From an uncultured Clostridia bacterium (GTDB taxonomy: Bacteria > Bacillota > Clostridia > Peptostreptococcales > Anaerovoracaceae), in NCBI GenBank assembly GCA_934255545.1, contig CAKQOE010000011.1:1-56865 (forward strand): a stretch of DNA of 56,865 nt, read 5' to 3'. Each line of letters begins with the position of its first letter. Positions within the stretch are counted from its first letter, which is position 1. Both the position numbers and the translations under genes were made by a program. Under the pieces are notes generated by a model. The model was not told the origin of the DNA and did no database searches. It saw nothing but the letters and a program-made list of their open reading frames with translations. Below are positions 48,378 through 56,865 of this stretch, piece after piece.

Positions 48378-51051
48378 TACAACTAGTGCTGCTGCAAACA
48401 CTAACTATAGCGATGTAGCAGGTACTAATTGCGAGGGTGCAGTAAACGTACTTACAGCTCTCGGAGTTGTTGATGGTTTCACAGATGGAACTTTCAAGCC
48501 TGAGCAGACTGTAACAAGAGCTCAGATGGCTAAATTAGTCGTTACAGCTCTCGGCGTAGCTGATTATGCTACAGCTACAAAATCTAAGTATACAGATATG
48601 GGTAATGCAACATGGGCTATTCCTTATGTTGAATACGCTTCAAATCTGAATATCGTAAACGGCGTAGGTAACGGTAAATTCAATCCTAACGGAACAGTTA
48701 CATACGAGCAGGCTGCTACAATGATCGTAAGAGCCCTCGGTTACACTGACCAGTGCAAGGAAATGAACGGTACATGGCCTGCGATCTACGTTCAGAAGGC
48801 TATGGCTCTCGGAATCTTTGAAGACGTAGTAAACGGTGGTGCTAACGGCGCTAACAGAGGCGATACAGCAATCATGCTGTTCAACGCTATCGACCTTCCT
48901 GAAGTTTATGCTGATGGCGATGGCGCTACACAGTATAAGAATGGTTCTACAGTATTCCAGGGTAATAATGGTCAGACATTCAAGGGCACTTCAATGCTTG
49001 CTACTCTGAATAAAGATGGCAACACAGATTATGGTATCTTATCAGCAAATCAGGCTGATAATGCAGTTGTAAATGTAAGAGATTATGTTGGTGCGGTTGG
49101 TAAGATCTATACTAATAAGGACGGCGATGTTCTTACAATTGGTGATCTTAAGACTACATTCCTTACAGGTACTGTAAACTCTAAGGGTGATGAATTCACT
49201 ACAGCTGATGGTACTAAATATACTGTAAATAGTGATTCTTTCAGTGAAATTGGAACTGATGGTACTGTATATAAAGCTAAGGATGAAAAAGGAAATAGCA
49301 TTACTACAATTCCGAAGTTTGTAAATGGTGAAGAAGACGGTACTCTTGCTAAGGGCACTAACGGTGCATTAGATAATATCGACCAGAACAAACAGGTTAC
49401 AATTGCAGCTAAGGTTAGCGGCAAGACAATAACAAACATCTATTCAGAATCTGAATGGAAGAAGGGCCAGGGTACAACTACTACAGCAGGTGGTGTACAG
49501 AAGCTCTTTGAAGAATCTGACGCAACTCAGATTGCTAACAAGCAGAAGCTTGACAGCTATGAATTCAAAACTGATGATAATGGTAAGGTAGATACTACTA
49601 CGTTTATTCTTACTGGTGTTGAATCATTAGATAAGATTGCTGAAGACAATGTTGTATATGTATACTATGGTCAGTCTCAGAAGATCAGAAAAGTAGAAGT
49701 TGGTACTAAGACTGTTGAAGGTACATTAGAATCATTCTCTAAGGGTACACAGAAGGCAGATGGAAATGTAGGTACTCAGGCTACATTCACAATTGCAGGT
49801 ACTGCATATAAAGGTACGAACTGTGACTTTACTAATGGCGGAGATACTAATAATTATGCAGACTGGACTTTATCTGATGACGGCGATGATGTAGCACTTA
49901 GCGATTCTGTTAAGGCATATCTTGATGCTTCTGGTAAGATTTATCAGATTGAGCAGACTGCAGCTACTTCTTCAGACTATGCTTTAGTTCTCAATTATGA
50001 ATTCTACACAAAGGAAAGTGGTAGTGTAGTTACAAAAGACGCTGATGATACTCTTAATGCAAAGACAACAGTATATGATCAGGCTGGTCTTAACGGAAAT
50101 AACAGCTTAATCAAGGTGATGAACGCTAAGGGAGAAGTACTTACTCTTACTATGAAGGATGAAGCAACTGTAAATGCTACAGCTGAAGATCCTTTCAGAG
50201 TTGGTGATATCATAACTTATGATTTAAATTCTTCAAATAAGGTTAAGAGCATAACTGTAAAGGATGCTTATGTTCACAATGATGATGAGTATGATGTAAC
50301 TTCAAAGGGTTACTGGAATGGTACTGCAATTAACGAATCTGCTGTAATATTCTCACTTGATAATTACAGCGGCTCTGGTAGTATTGATTCAGATAGCGTT
50401 GAAATTTCAACATTTGCCTCACTTAAGGGCTCTGATGATGTTGTAGTATATGCTAATGTACTTAAGAGCGGCAAGTATGCAGCAATGGTTGTTGGTAACG
50501 TAACATCTTCTGATATTACTTATGGTATAATCACGAATGTAACATCTGTTGACAGTGATACTTATAATGCTGATTATAAGGTTACTATGCTTGTAAACGG
50601 TGAATCTAAGGATTACTATGTAGACGATGACTGCACAACTACACCAGCTGAAGATACATTCTATGCGTTCAAGCTTAATGCGTCAGGTCAGATCAAAGAC
50701 TTAGAAGTAGCAAAGACTGATGGTAAGTTCTTTAATGATACAAAGGCTACTGTTCTTGGTACACTTACAGCTACAGCTAATGGCATCAAGGTAAAGAACA
50801 ATGTTGCTACAAGTGAGACAGCTGCTGATGCAAATAAGTCATTCACACTTGACTCAAGCGTTAAGTACTACAAGTACAGCAGCAGCAAATCAGCTTATGA
50901 GGTAGCTGATAAGTCAGACCTCACAGGTGCTGATGCAAACAAGGTTATCGTATTCCTCGATACTGATAAGGATGACGATAAGGATAAGGTTGCTGATATC
51001 GTTGTAATTGCTGATAATGCAGCTACAATTTTAGGTAACTTCGGTAAATAA
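48304..51051 (+). CDS. S-layer homology (SLH) domain surface protein, copy 1
   Basis: A secreted protein of 915 residues. The signal peptide MKKVLSIVLSIAMVVCLAPT.. ends near AFAA (residue 25). Three SLH repeats follow (about 37-85, 95-145, 150-205), seen in VVDGFTDGTFKPEQTVTRAQMAKL, IVNGVGNGKFNPNGTVTYEQ and GANRGDTAIM. They bind pyruvylated wall polymers. The remaining 700 residues are Thr/Asp/Lys-rich beta-type repeats with no known enzyme motif, as in S-layer proteins. The ATG follows AAGGAGG by seven bases. The leader and signal peptide are identical to those of the convergent gene at 53832-56741, while the mature parts differ widely. Confidence 0.9.
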   Translation: MKKVLSIVLSIAMVVCLAPTMAFAATTSAAANTNYSDVAGTNCEGAVNVLTALGVVDGFTDGTFKPEQTVTRAQMAKLVVTALGVADYATATKSKYTDMGNATWAIPYVEYASNLNIVNGVGNGKFNPNGTVTYEQAATMIVRALGYTDQCKEMNGTWPAIYVQKAMALGIFEDVVNGGANGANRGDTAIMLFNAIDLPEVYADGDGATQYKNGSTVFQGNNGQTFKGTSMLATLNKDGNTDYGILSANQADNAVVNVRDYVGAVGKIYTNKDGDVLTIGDLKTTFLTGTVNSKGDEFTTADGTKYTVNSDSFSEIGTDGTVYKAKDEKGNSITTIPKFVNGEEDGTLAKGTNGALDNIDQNKQVTIAAKVSGKTITNIYSESEWKKGQGTTTTAGGVQKLFEESDATQIANKQKLDSYEFKTDDNGKVDTTTFILTGVESLDKIAEDNVVYVYYGQSQKIRKVEVGTKTVEGTLESFSKGTQKADGNVGTQATFTIAGTAYKGTNCDFTNGGDTNNYADWTLSDDGDDVALSDSVKAYLDASGKIYQIEQTAATSSDYALVLNYEFYTKESGSVVTKDADDTLNAKTTVYDQAGLNGNNSLIKVMNAKGEVLTLTMKDEATVNATAEDPFRVGDIITYDLNSSNKVKSITVKDAYVHNDDEYDVTSKGYWNGTAINESAVIFSLDNYSGSGSIDSDSVEISTFASLKGSDDVVVYANVLKSGKYAAMVVGNVTSSDITYGIITNVTSVDSDTYNADYKVTMLVNGESKDYYVDDDCTTTPAEDTFYAFKLNASGQIKDLEVAKTDGKFFNDTKATVLGTLTATANGIKVKNNVATSETAADANKSFTLDSSVKYYKYSSSKSAYEVADKSDLTGADANKVIVFLDTDKDDDKDKVADIVVIADNAATILGNFGK

Positions 51052-51080
51052 TAAAATAAACTAAATTATTTTATCACAAT

Positions 51081-51108
51081 AAGGCTATCGTACTAATGCG
51101 ATAGCCTT
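51081..51108 (+). terminator. Terminator of SLH gene 1
   Basis: AAGGCTATCG and CGATAGCCTT form a perfect ten-pair stem with an eight-base loop, 30 bp after the stop. The T-run is poor. The stem resembles that of the terminator of SLH gene 2. Confidence 0.75.
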
Positions 51109-51255
51109 ATACTATATCTATATACATAACATACGAATGCTATGGCATAAAATAACGGTACAGGATAGCATCAATGAATCAAATAAAATTCCAAACATTT
51201 ACAAATAATAGATTGCTATATTTGTAAATAAATATAATAATTTAAGGAGATGCCT

Positions 51256-51953
51256 ATGACATATAACAATAGAGAAAAATCGCTTTCGGAACAAGCTGCA
51301 GATGCTGGAATTCCTTTAAGGCAATTATGTGATATGCTTTTGAATAAAAAAATCACTTCAAACATAAATTTTCTTGGAGCAGATGAATTTAATGATCGTT
51401 TAGCTTATATACATTTACATTCAAATAATAATTTAAACAAAATATATAGTGAATTGGAAAGTCTTAATATTCAAGTCGAGTCATTAATTCCGTTTCTAAA
51501 GCAAGATCTTAACTATATATTTAAATCAAACAATAAAGATATTATATCATATATTTACATATTAAACAAATTTTATCCTATCTATCCAAGAAGTATTCAT
51601 AACGATGATTATCCATTTATATTATAAAGATTCCATCAATAAAGGTCGTTCTTGAACCTATAGATTCTTTTTTTATAGACTTAAAAGAAATCGAAGATCT
51701 TCTATCCAACTATGATAACTTATATTGCGCATTTGGAGACTATGATTATTTTCAATCATTGTATAGTCGCTTAGAAGCAATAAATAATAAAAACATTAAT
51801 TCCTGTACGCTCATTACCCGTTCTAAATTCTCAGAATTAAAAGATGCCATAAATACTATTATAATTTTACTTAATAAATACAGTGGTATAAGCCATTGCA
51901 AGGTTCTCTTCAAACCGACATATCTTCAAGATGATGTTTTGCATTACTTTTAA
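51256..51953 (+). pseudogene. Frameshifted AT-rich gene of unknown function
   Basis: An ATG at 51256, six bases after AAGGAG, opens a frame that stops at 51625-51627. A second frame (the -1 frame) is open from before that stop through to 51953 and encodes similar AT-rich, Asn/Ile/Leu-rich protein. The two parts read as one protein of about 233 residues broken by a one-base deletion near 51620. The first part has SLSEQAADAGIPLRQLCDML; the second has LEPIDSFFIDLKEIEDLL and ends in VLHYF. No family is recognised. The base composition is far more AT-rich than that of neighbouring genes, which suggests acquisition from elsewhere. A sequencing error or programmed frameshift cannot be excluded. Confidence 0.6.
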
Positions 51954-52051
51954 ACTATGATAATAAGTCTGTAGATTGCAATAGCAGATTTATATAACTA
52001 GATGTACTTATAAAATAAATAAAAAATATTTTTTAATCTATTCAACGCATA

Positions 52052-52147
52052 TTTCAGATATTTTGTGCAAAGCTTAAATCATAATGATATAATTTAAGAA
52101 AATATCTGAAATAATTTCATTTTCTTCGTAAAATTTCAGATAATTTC
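52052..52147 (+). promoter_or_regulatory. Promoter with three operator-like repeats before the AlbA_2 gene
   Basis: TTTCAGATATTTT (52052-52064) recurs as its exact reverse complement AAAATATCTGAAA (52099-52111) and as TTTCAGATAATTTC (52134-52147). TATAAT (52088-52093) lies between the first two. Two sites thus bracket the core promoter and the third lies in the leader, 34 bp before the start codon. This looks like autoregulation. Confidence 0.65.
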
Positions 52148-52180
52148 ATCAAACAAGTTAAATCATAAGGAGAATCTAAA

Positions 52181-53680
52181 ATGACAAGTGAAGAACTTTT
52201 AGAAAGATTATCTGAAATCCAACGCATGAAATGTGAAACGACCACTCTCGAATTAAAAGCTGCCGGAAAAGGAACTCCAACTAAGCTGTTCGATACACTT
52301 TCAAGCTTTTCGAATCAGGATACCGGAGGAGTAATAATATTCGGCGTAGATGAAAGTCACGATTTTTCGGAAGTCGGTGTTTATGATGCACAGGATCTTC
52401 AAAAACAGGTGAATAATCAATGTCTGCAGATGGAGCCTGTCGTTCGTCCGCTGTTCACTGTTGTTGAAAAGAATAGCAAATATTTTGTGTCAGCAGAGAT
52501 ACCAGCTGTAGATATTGCCGACCGCCCATGTTTCTACCGAGGCGTAGGTCGCATTAAAGGCTCATATGTCCGCTCCGGAGACAGTGACGAGCTTATGACA
52601 GAGTACGAGATATACAGCTATGAGGCATATCGCAAAAAATATCAGGATGACGTCAGGATAGTTGAAAGAGCAACTATGAAAGCACTTGATCAAAAGTTGC
52701 TGTCAAAATACATGGATGCGCTTAAAGACGGAAAACCTAATTTTTCAAGCCTTGATGATAACGTTATATATGAGCTCACAGGAATCACACGAAATAACGA
52801 GCTTACGCTCAGCGCCGTTGAGATATTCAGCCCGTACCCACAGGCGTATTTTCCTCAGATGTGCGTGATAGCGACTGTCATACCGGGAACACAGCCGGGA
52901 GATGCAGGAGAAAACGGACAGCGTTTTAAAGATAATAAAAGGATAGAAGGAAACATCCCACAGATGCTCGAAGCATCGCTGCAGTTTGTCCGCAATAATA
53001 TGCGTACGGAAACGATCATATCAGATGACACAGGAGAACGTACCGACCGTACAGACTATCCGATAGCCGCCGTAAGAGAGGCTGTCCTGAACGCTCTGGT
53101 TCACAGAGATTACAGCATCCACAGCGAAGGTAAGCCTGTCCAGATCATCATGTATGATGACAGGATGGAGATAAAAAGCCCGGGTGGGATATATGGCAGG
53201 ATACAAGTCGATCAACTGGGTAAAGTGCAGCCTGACACAAGGAATCCTGTGCTTGCAGGCGCACTGGAAGTGCTGAAGATAACAGAAAATCGCTATTCAG
53301 GAATACCTACGATAAGGCGTTGTATGCGAGAGTACGAACTGCCTGAACCTGTATTTGAGGATAAGCGAGGAACGTTTACAGTTAAACTCTTCCGTTCAGA
53401 AAGCCAATATGACCGCAGCAATACAGGCAGAAATAATATAAATATCGACCGAATAGACCACACACGCGAAATAGAACACGAATACCGTTCTAAATCAGAT
53501 GCACTTATCAAATTCTGCGCGTCACCGCGCACAAGGAAAGAAATCAGTGACTTCTTAGGAATAAAATCCGTTTCATATGCTATGAGGATATATATGGAAC
53601 CCCTTATATCTTCCGGAAAGATAAAATTGACGATCCCTGACAAACCGAAATCATCTAAGCAAAGATATATTGCAGTTTGA
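52181..53680 (+). CDS. AlbA_2/Schlafen-type ATP-binding protein
   Basis: A cytoplasmic protein of 499 residues. The N-terminal AlbA_2 (Schlafen-type) domain has ETTTLELKAAGKGTPTKLFDTLSSFSNQDTGGVIIFGVDE (residues about 18-60). A GHKL-type ATPase part follows, with AVREAVLNALVHRDYSI near 298, DRMEIKSPGG and RNPVLAG. The C-terminus (ALIKFCASPRTRKEISDFLG) is a winged-helix DNA-binding segment. Such proteins are called transcriptional regulators or RecG-like, and several belong to defence islands. The start follows AAGGAGAATCTAAA. It lies alone between two SLH genes, in a segment that would flip if the 198-bp repeats recombine. Its promoter is bracketed by operator-like repeats. Confidence 0.85.
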   Translation: MTSEELLERLSEIQRMKCETTTLELKAAGKGTPTKLFDTLSSFSNQDTGGVIIFGVDESHDFSEVGVYDAQDLQKQVNNQCLQMEPVVRPLFTVVEKNSKYFVSAEIPAVDIADRPCFYRGVGRIKGSYVRSGDSDELMTEYEIYSYEAYRKKYQDDVRIVERATMKALDQKLLSKYMDALKDGKPNFSSLDDNVIYELTGITRNNELTLSAVEIFSPYPQAYFPQMCVIATVIPGTQPGDAGENGQRFKDNKRIEGNIPQMLEASLQFVRNNMRTETIISDDTGERTDRTDYPIAAVREAVLNALVHRDYSIHSEGKPVQIIMYDDRMEIKSPGGIYGRIQVDQLGKVQPDTRNPVLAGALEVLKITENRYSGIPTIRRCMREYELPEPVFEDKRGTFTVKLFRSESQYDRSNTGRNNINIDRIDHTREIEHEYRSKSDALIKFCASPRTRKEISDFLGIKSVSYAMRIYMEPLISSGKIKLTIPDKPKSSKQRYIAV

Positions 53681-53782
53681 TAAAGATTTACGAAGGTAGT
53701 ATAAATGCCTCACTTTTAGTTTATCAGATTTTTTTAACATGTTCTTTTATCACACTTTTTGAGCCTGACACGACTATTTAAA

Positions 53783-53812
53783 AAGGGCTATTGCCGATCA
53801 GCAATAGCCCTT
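53783..53812 (-). terminator. Terminator of SLH gene 2
   Basis: On the minus strand AAGGGCTATTGC and GCAATAGCCCTT form a perfect 12-pair stem with a six-base loop, then TTTAAAT. It is 19 bp after the stop at 53832. Confidence 0.88.
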
Positions 53813-53831
53813 GGTATAACTAAATTTTCAG

Positions 53832-56741
53832 TTACTGTGCAGCTTTTACAGTTACTTTAACTTCAACTGTATCGCTAACAGAGTTTACAGTATCATCTGT
53901 AATAGTAATAGTTACAGTGTAAGTACCAGCTTCATCAGCAGTATATACTTTAGCAGCATCTGTTGTTACTGTAACGCCAGTTTTAGTTTCAACCGCAGCC
54001 TTTACTGCAGTATCTATAGCAGTTGCAGTAGCCTCTACTGTAGCAGCCTTTGTTACATCAGCAACGCTCTTAACAACTGATGCTTTTGCAGTAGCAACTC
54101 TTGCCTTTGCAGCAGTTAAATCACTGCTGAATAAAGCAGATTCAACGCAATCTTCTGCATCCTTATCAGAGATGTAGAGAACTGTATCCCAGTTGTTGCT
54201 GTCCTTATCAGTCTGGATAAGAACTACATATCCGTTGATGCTGATGTCAGCTGTAGAACCGATAGTCCACTTATCAAACTTCTTATTTGACTTAAGGTTA
54301 GCAACGTATACCTTAGCATCCTTGATTACCTGGTATGCACCATTAACCTTAACCTTTTCGCTATCAGCCTTTTCTACCTGGTAAGCCTTAAGATTTGCAA
54401 ATGTAGCATCGCCAGTGTTAGTTCCGTATACAACTACCTTCTTACCGCTTACATCGTTCTTGCTGTCTGATACTTCATTCTTATATGTAGGAGATACAGC
54501 TTCAACGCTTCTGATTTCATCACCAGTCTTAGAGATATATACTAACTTATACTTACTGTTTTCATATGTATTCTTAGCCTGATCCTTAGTCATTGCATCT
54601 AGATCTGCACCGTTTGCAAGACCTACATACTGGTAAACGTCATCTTCTGATGAGTTCTGAGTATTGTAGATGCTGTTTATAACACCATAAATATCATTAG
54701 AAGCTGTCGCATCTGAAGTTACTAAGATAGCAGTCATATCAGACTTACTGTTTTCAAAGTATACAGCTGCAGTAGTTGAATCATCAGTCAGATCCTTAGC
54801 GGCAAGAACAGAGTAGTTATCCTTCTTTGCCTTAGCTGTGTCATTGTCAGCACCCTTATATTCAAATACAGCAATATTGCTTGCTACAGTCTTACCACCA
54901 ATTACACCATTCTTATACTTAGTCTTAGTAGTTGTATTACCAGCAGCAGGTGCATTGATTTCAGTAATCTCATTCTTAGAATTCAGCTTATACTGAACGA
55001 GTGTGCCAACATTCATAGTAGCTTTTGCGCCATCCGCATCTTCCTTGAATGAGTAAACTGTAGATTCTCCGTTTGAAGTGAATAACTTAATCTTATATCC
55101 ACCGTCAAATGTGCCATCTTTAGCAGCCTTAGTTAAAACAACACCATAAGAGTAGTTTGTTTCAGTTGCTTCCTGAGTATAAATCTTACCATCATAATCG
55201 AGGTAAAGAGTTACATCATCACCAACACCAAATTCAGTATTCTTTGTAGTGCTCTGGATGTCAGAACCCTTAAGCTTAGAGAACTTATAAACGTTGCCGT
55301 CTACAGTGTATTCAACCTTTGAAGCATCAGAGTTTGTCTTAACCTTTGTGCACTTACCTGTAACTACCTTAGTACCTACTTCTACCTTTGTGATAGTACC
55401 CTTCTTAGTGTCAGCATTGTCAGCATATACAGCTACGATGTTATCTTCCTTGATATCGGATAACTTGCTTACGCCTGAAAGGATAAATGCGCTTTCGTCA
55501 ACGTTTGTGTCATCATCAAGTGGGAAGTCATATGATAAGAGTGACTTGTCTGATGTAATCTTCTTGAGCTGGCTTGCGCTTATCTGCTTAGCATCGTTTT
55601 CAGACCATGAAGCGATTGAGAAGATATCTGTGATCGTCTTACCTGAAACCTTGCATGCGATAGTGAAAGTGTTACTATCATCCTTGTCTGTAAATACCTT
55701 TGATCCTGCTTCAGCATTGTTTACAAATGCAGTTACCTTAGTATCAGCCTTTGTAGTTACTGCGTCAGATGCATTCTTCTGACCAGCGTTTGTAAATACA
55801 GAATAAGGCTTGTTTGCGATAGTGTACTTTGTACCATCTGCATCAAACTTACCGTCCTTGTCATAATCACCTGTAAGGAATGTAGTCTTGATATCGCTTA
55901 CTGAGAGTACCTTACCTTCCTTATTGTAAACGAGCTTTGCAGCTGCGCCGATATAAGTCTTGATAGGTGTTAATGAACCATCTGCATCCTTTTCGTCAAC
56001 GATATCATATGTTGAGTAACCACCCTTATTGAGTGTACCCATCATTGTGAGGTAACCAGTACCGCTCTTACCCTGGAACTTACCATTGTCAGTACCATTC
56101 TTTGGCTGAGTTACGCCATCAGCATCAGCATAAACCTGAGCAAGCTCAAGTGCATTGTAAAGCATGATTGCGCAGTCGCCTCTGTTAGCGCCTGTACCGA
56201 TTGAGTAACCCTGAATGTCATCAAGGATACCGAGTGCTCTTGCCTTCTGAACGAAGACTGCAGGATATGTACCGTTCATTTCCTTGCTTGCAGTAGTGTA
56301 ACCAAGTGCGCGGCAGAGCATAGTAGCTACCTGCTCATAAGTTACAGGCTTGTTAGGAGCGAACTTACTGTTTCCTACGCCATTGATGATTCCCAGGTTT
56401 GTAGCATATTCTACTACCGGGATAGCCCACTGAGCTGAACCCATATCAGTGTAGCTTGAATTCTTTGCTGTTGCGTATTCAGATACGCCGAGAGCTGCAA
56501 CGATGAGCTTAGCCATCTGAGCTCTTGTAACTATCTGCTCAGGCTTGTATGTGCCGTCTGTAAAGCCGTCTACAACGCCGAGAGCAGAGAGTACGTTTAC
56601 TGCACCCTCGCAAGCTTTGCCTTCTGTGTCGCTGTAAGCTGCATCAGCCTGAGCCGCAGAAGTAGTTGCAGCGAAAGCCATAGTAGGCGCGAGGCATACA
56701 ACCATTGCGATAGAGAGTACAATTGAAAGTACTTTCTTCAT
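53832..56741 (-). CDS. S-layer homology (SLH) domain surface protein, copy 2
   Basis: A secreted protein of 969 residues with the same signal peptide as copy 1 and three SLH repeats (about 38-88, 97-147, 155-210; VVDGFTDGTYKPEQIVTRAQMAKL, IINGVGNSKFAPNKPVTYEQ, GANRGDCAIM). The body is again Thr/Asp/Lys-rich. It ends in an Ala/Val/Thr helical stretch and an Ig-like strand set (TYTVTITITDDTVNSVSDTV), absent from copy 1. The ATG follows AAGGAGG in a leader identical to that of copy 1. The gene faces copy 1, so the two are convergent with inverted leaders outside. It is likely an alternative S-layer or surface protein. Confidence 0.9.
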   Translation of the reverse strand: MKKVLSIVLSIAMVVCLAPTMAFAATTSAAQADAAYSDTEGKACEGAVNVLSALGVVDGFTDGTYKPEQIVTRAQMAKLIVAALGVSEYATAKNSSYTDMGSAQWAIPVVEYATNLGIINGVGNSKFAPNKPVTYEQVATMLCRALGYTTASKEMNGTYPAVFVQKARALGILDDIQGYSIGTGANRGDCAIMLYNALELAQVYADADGVTQPKNGTDNGKFQGKSGTGYLTMMGTLNKGGYSTYDIVDEKDADGSLTPIKTYIGAAAKLVYNKEGKVLSVSDIKTTFLTGDYDKDGKFDADGTKYTIANKPYSVFTNAGQKNASDAVTTKADTKVTAFVNNAEAGSKVFTDKDDSNTFTIACKVSGKTITDIFSIASWSENDAKQISASQLKKITSDKSLLSYDFPLDDDTNVDESAFILSGVSKLSDIKEDNIVAVYADNADTKKGTITKVEVGTKVVTGKCTKVKTNSDASKVEYTVDGNVYKFSKLKGSDIQSTTKNTEFGVGDDVTLYLDYDGKIYTQEATETNYSYGVVLTKAAKDGTFDGGYKIKLFTSNGESTVYSFKEDADGAKATMNVGTLVQYKLNSKNEITEINAPAAGNTTTKTKYKNGVIGGKTVASNIAVFEYKGADNDTAKAKKDNYSVLAAKDLTDDSTTAAVYFENSKSDMTAILVTSDATASNDIYGVINSIYNTQNSSEDDVYQYVGLANGADLDAMTKDQAKNTYENSKYKLVYISKTGDEIRSVEAVSPTYKNEVSDSKNDVSGKKVVVYGTNTGDATFANLKAYQVEKADSEKVKVNGAYQVIKDAKVYVANLKSNKKFDKWTIGSTADISINGYVVLIQTDKDSNNWDTVLYISDKDAEDCVESALFSSDLTAAKARVATAKASVVKSVADVTKAATVEATATAIDTAVKAAVETKTGVTVTTDAAKVYTADEAGTYTVTITITDDTVNSVSDTVEVKVTVKAAQ

Positions 56742-56865
56742 TTTGATTCCTCCTTGTAGAAATTCTTTTGCGGAAGGGGAAATTAGTGATTTTTGTGCAA
56801 ACTATCTTCCCTTCCATGTTTCGATAATTTGACATAATATAGGTTGAATTATTCTTGCCGGAGGC
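56668..56865 (-). repeat. 198-bp inverted repeat, right copy (cut by the window end)
   Basis: Inverted match of 48180-48377. The last base of the window is still within the match, so the repeat may continue outside. The 171 bp at 56668-56838 are identical to the left copy. Confidence 0.92.
56772..56815 (-). promoter_or_regulatory. Conserved leader hairpin of SLH gene 2
   Basis: Same stem as at 48230-48273 (GGAAGGGAA with TTTCCCCTTCC, one bulge), 20 bases before AAGGAGG. Confidence 0.55.

Noticed and set aside
48378..56667. A recombinase inside the invertible-looking SLH segment.
   Set aside because: The only intact non-SLH gene is the AlbA_2 ATPase, which has no recombinase motifs. If inversion happens, it must use RecA or a recombinase from elsewhere.
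1..56865. CRISPR array, tRNA or rRNA gene, transposase or integrase.
   Set aside because: No regularly spaced direct repeats of CRISPR type, no cloverleaf or rRNA segment and no DDE or integrase motif were found on either strand. The only candidate was the Rpn-type nuclease.

Overview
The window looks like chromosomal DNA of an anaerobic Gram-positive bacterium of the class Clostridia (Bacillota). The grounds are AAGGAGG-type ribosome binding sites, a FabK-type fatty acid synthesis operon, LPXTG pilins with sortases, S-layer homology (SLH) proteins, a D-Ala-D-Ala ligase and the overall gene repertoire. I cannot name a genus. Almost every gene is on the minus strand. The plus-strand exceptions are a phosphoribosylanthranilate isomerase, one tiny membrane peptide and the three accessory genes or remnants at 48.3-53.7 kb.

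Layout. (1) 1-250: three consensus promoters about 97 bp apart fire leftwards out of the window, probably towards a stable-RNA operon. (2) 0.3-7.4 kb: a transaldolase-like aldolase, glutamate dehydrogenase, an ABC importer of the TrpX-like class behind a leader terminator, and divergent trpF. (3) 7.4-19.7 kb: a surface-pilus region with a CHAP/vWA tip adhesin, major pilin, class C sortase, minor pilin, a second sortase, a PD-(D/E)XK nuclease, signal peptidase I and a coiled-coil protein. (4) 19.9-24.1 kb: a transglutaminase-like lipoprotein and five type II secretion/type IV pilus-like genes without an ATPase. (5) 24.3-29.8 kb: ddl, a DUF1934 gene and potABCD. (6) 30.1-41.1 kb: a MarR/FabT-like regulator and the operon fabK-fabD-fabG-fabF-fabZ-accB-accC-accD-accA-fabH-NMO. 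(7) 41.2-47.8 kb: a tiny peptide, a HAD phosphatase and jetA-jetB-jetC (Wadjet-like condensin) without jetD. (8) 48.2-56.9 kb: two convergent SLH genes bounded by a 198-bp inverted repeat, enclosing a frameshifted AT-rich gene and an AlbA_2/Schlafen-type ATPase gene.

How parts work together. Three promoters of the pilus region share one exact architecture, TGTAAY-N5-TGTAAY-N9-TATAAT. The box matches the published consensus for WalR-type OmpR-family response regulators, so adhesin and signal peptidase expression may respond to the state of the cell wall. The fatty acid operon carries a FabT-like palindrome just downstream of its -10 box, and a degenerate copy lies in the promoter of the MarR gene, suggesting an autoregulated repressor. 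The inverted repeat covers the leaders and signal peptides of both SLH genes, so inversion between the copies would exchange the mature S-layer proteins behind two expression sites.

Two further patterns cross the annotation. GC-rich hairpins, many of them 17 bp with a GCC-S-GGC centre and covarying arms and others with a GTGA loop, sit in many intergenic gaps. Two paralogous membrane peptides of about 30 residues are each followed by a strong terminator and resemble type I toxins. No tRNA, rRNA, CRISPR array, transposase or integrase gene was found.
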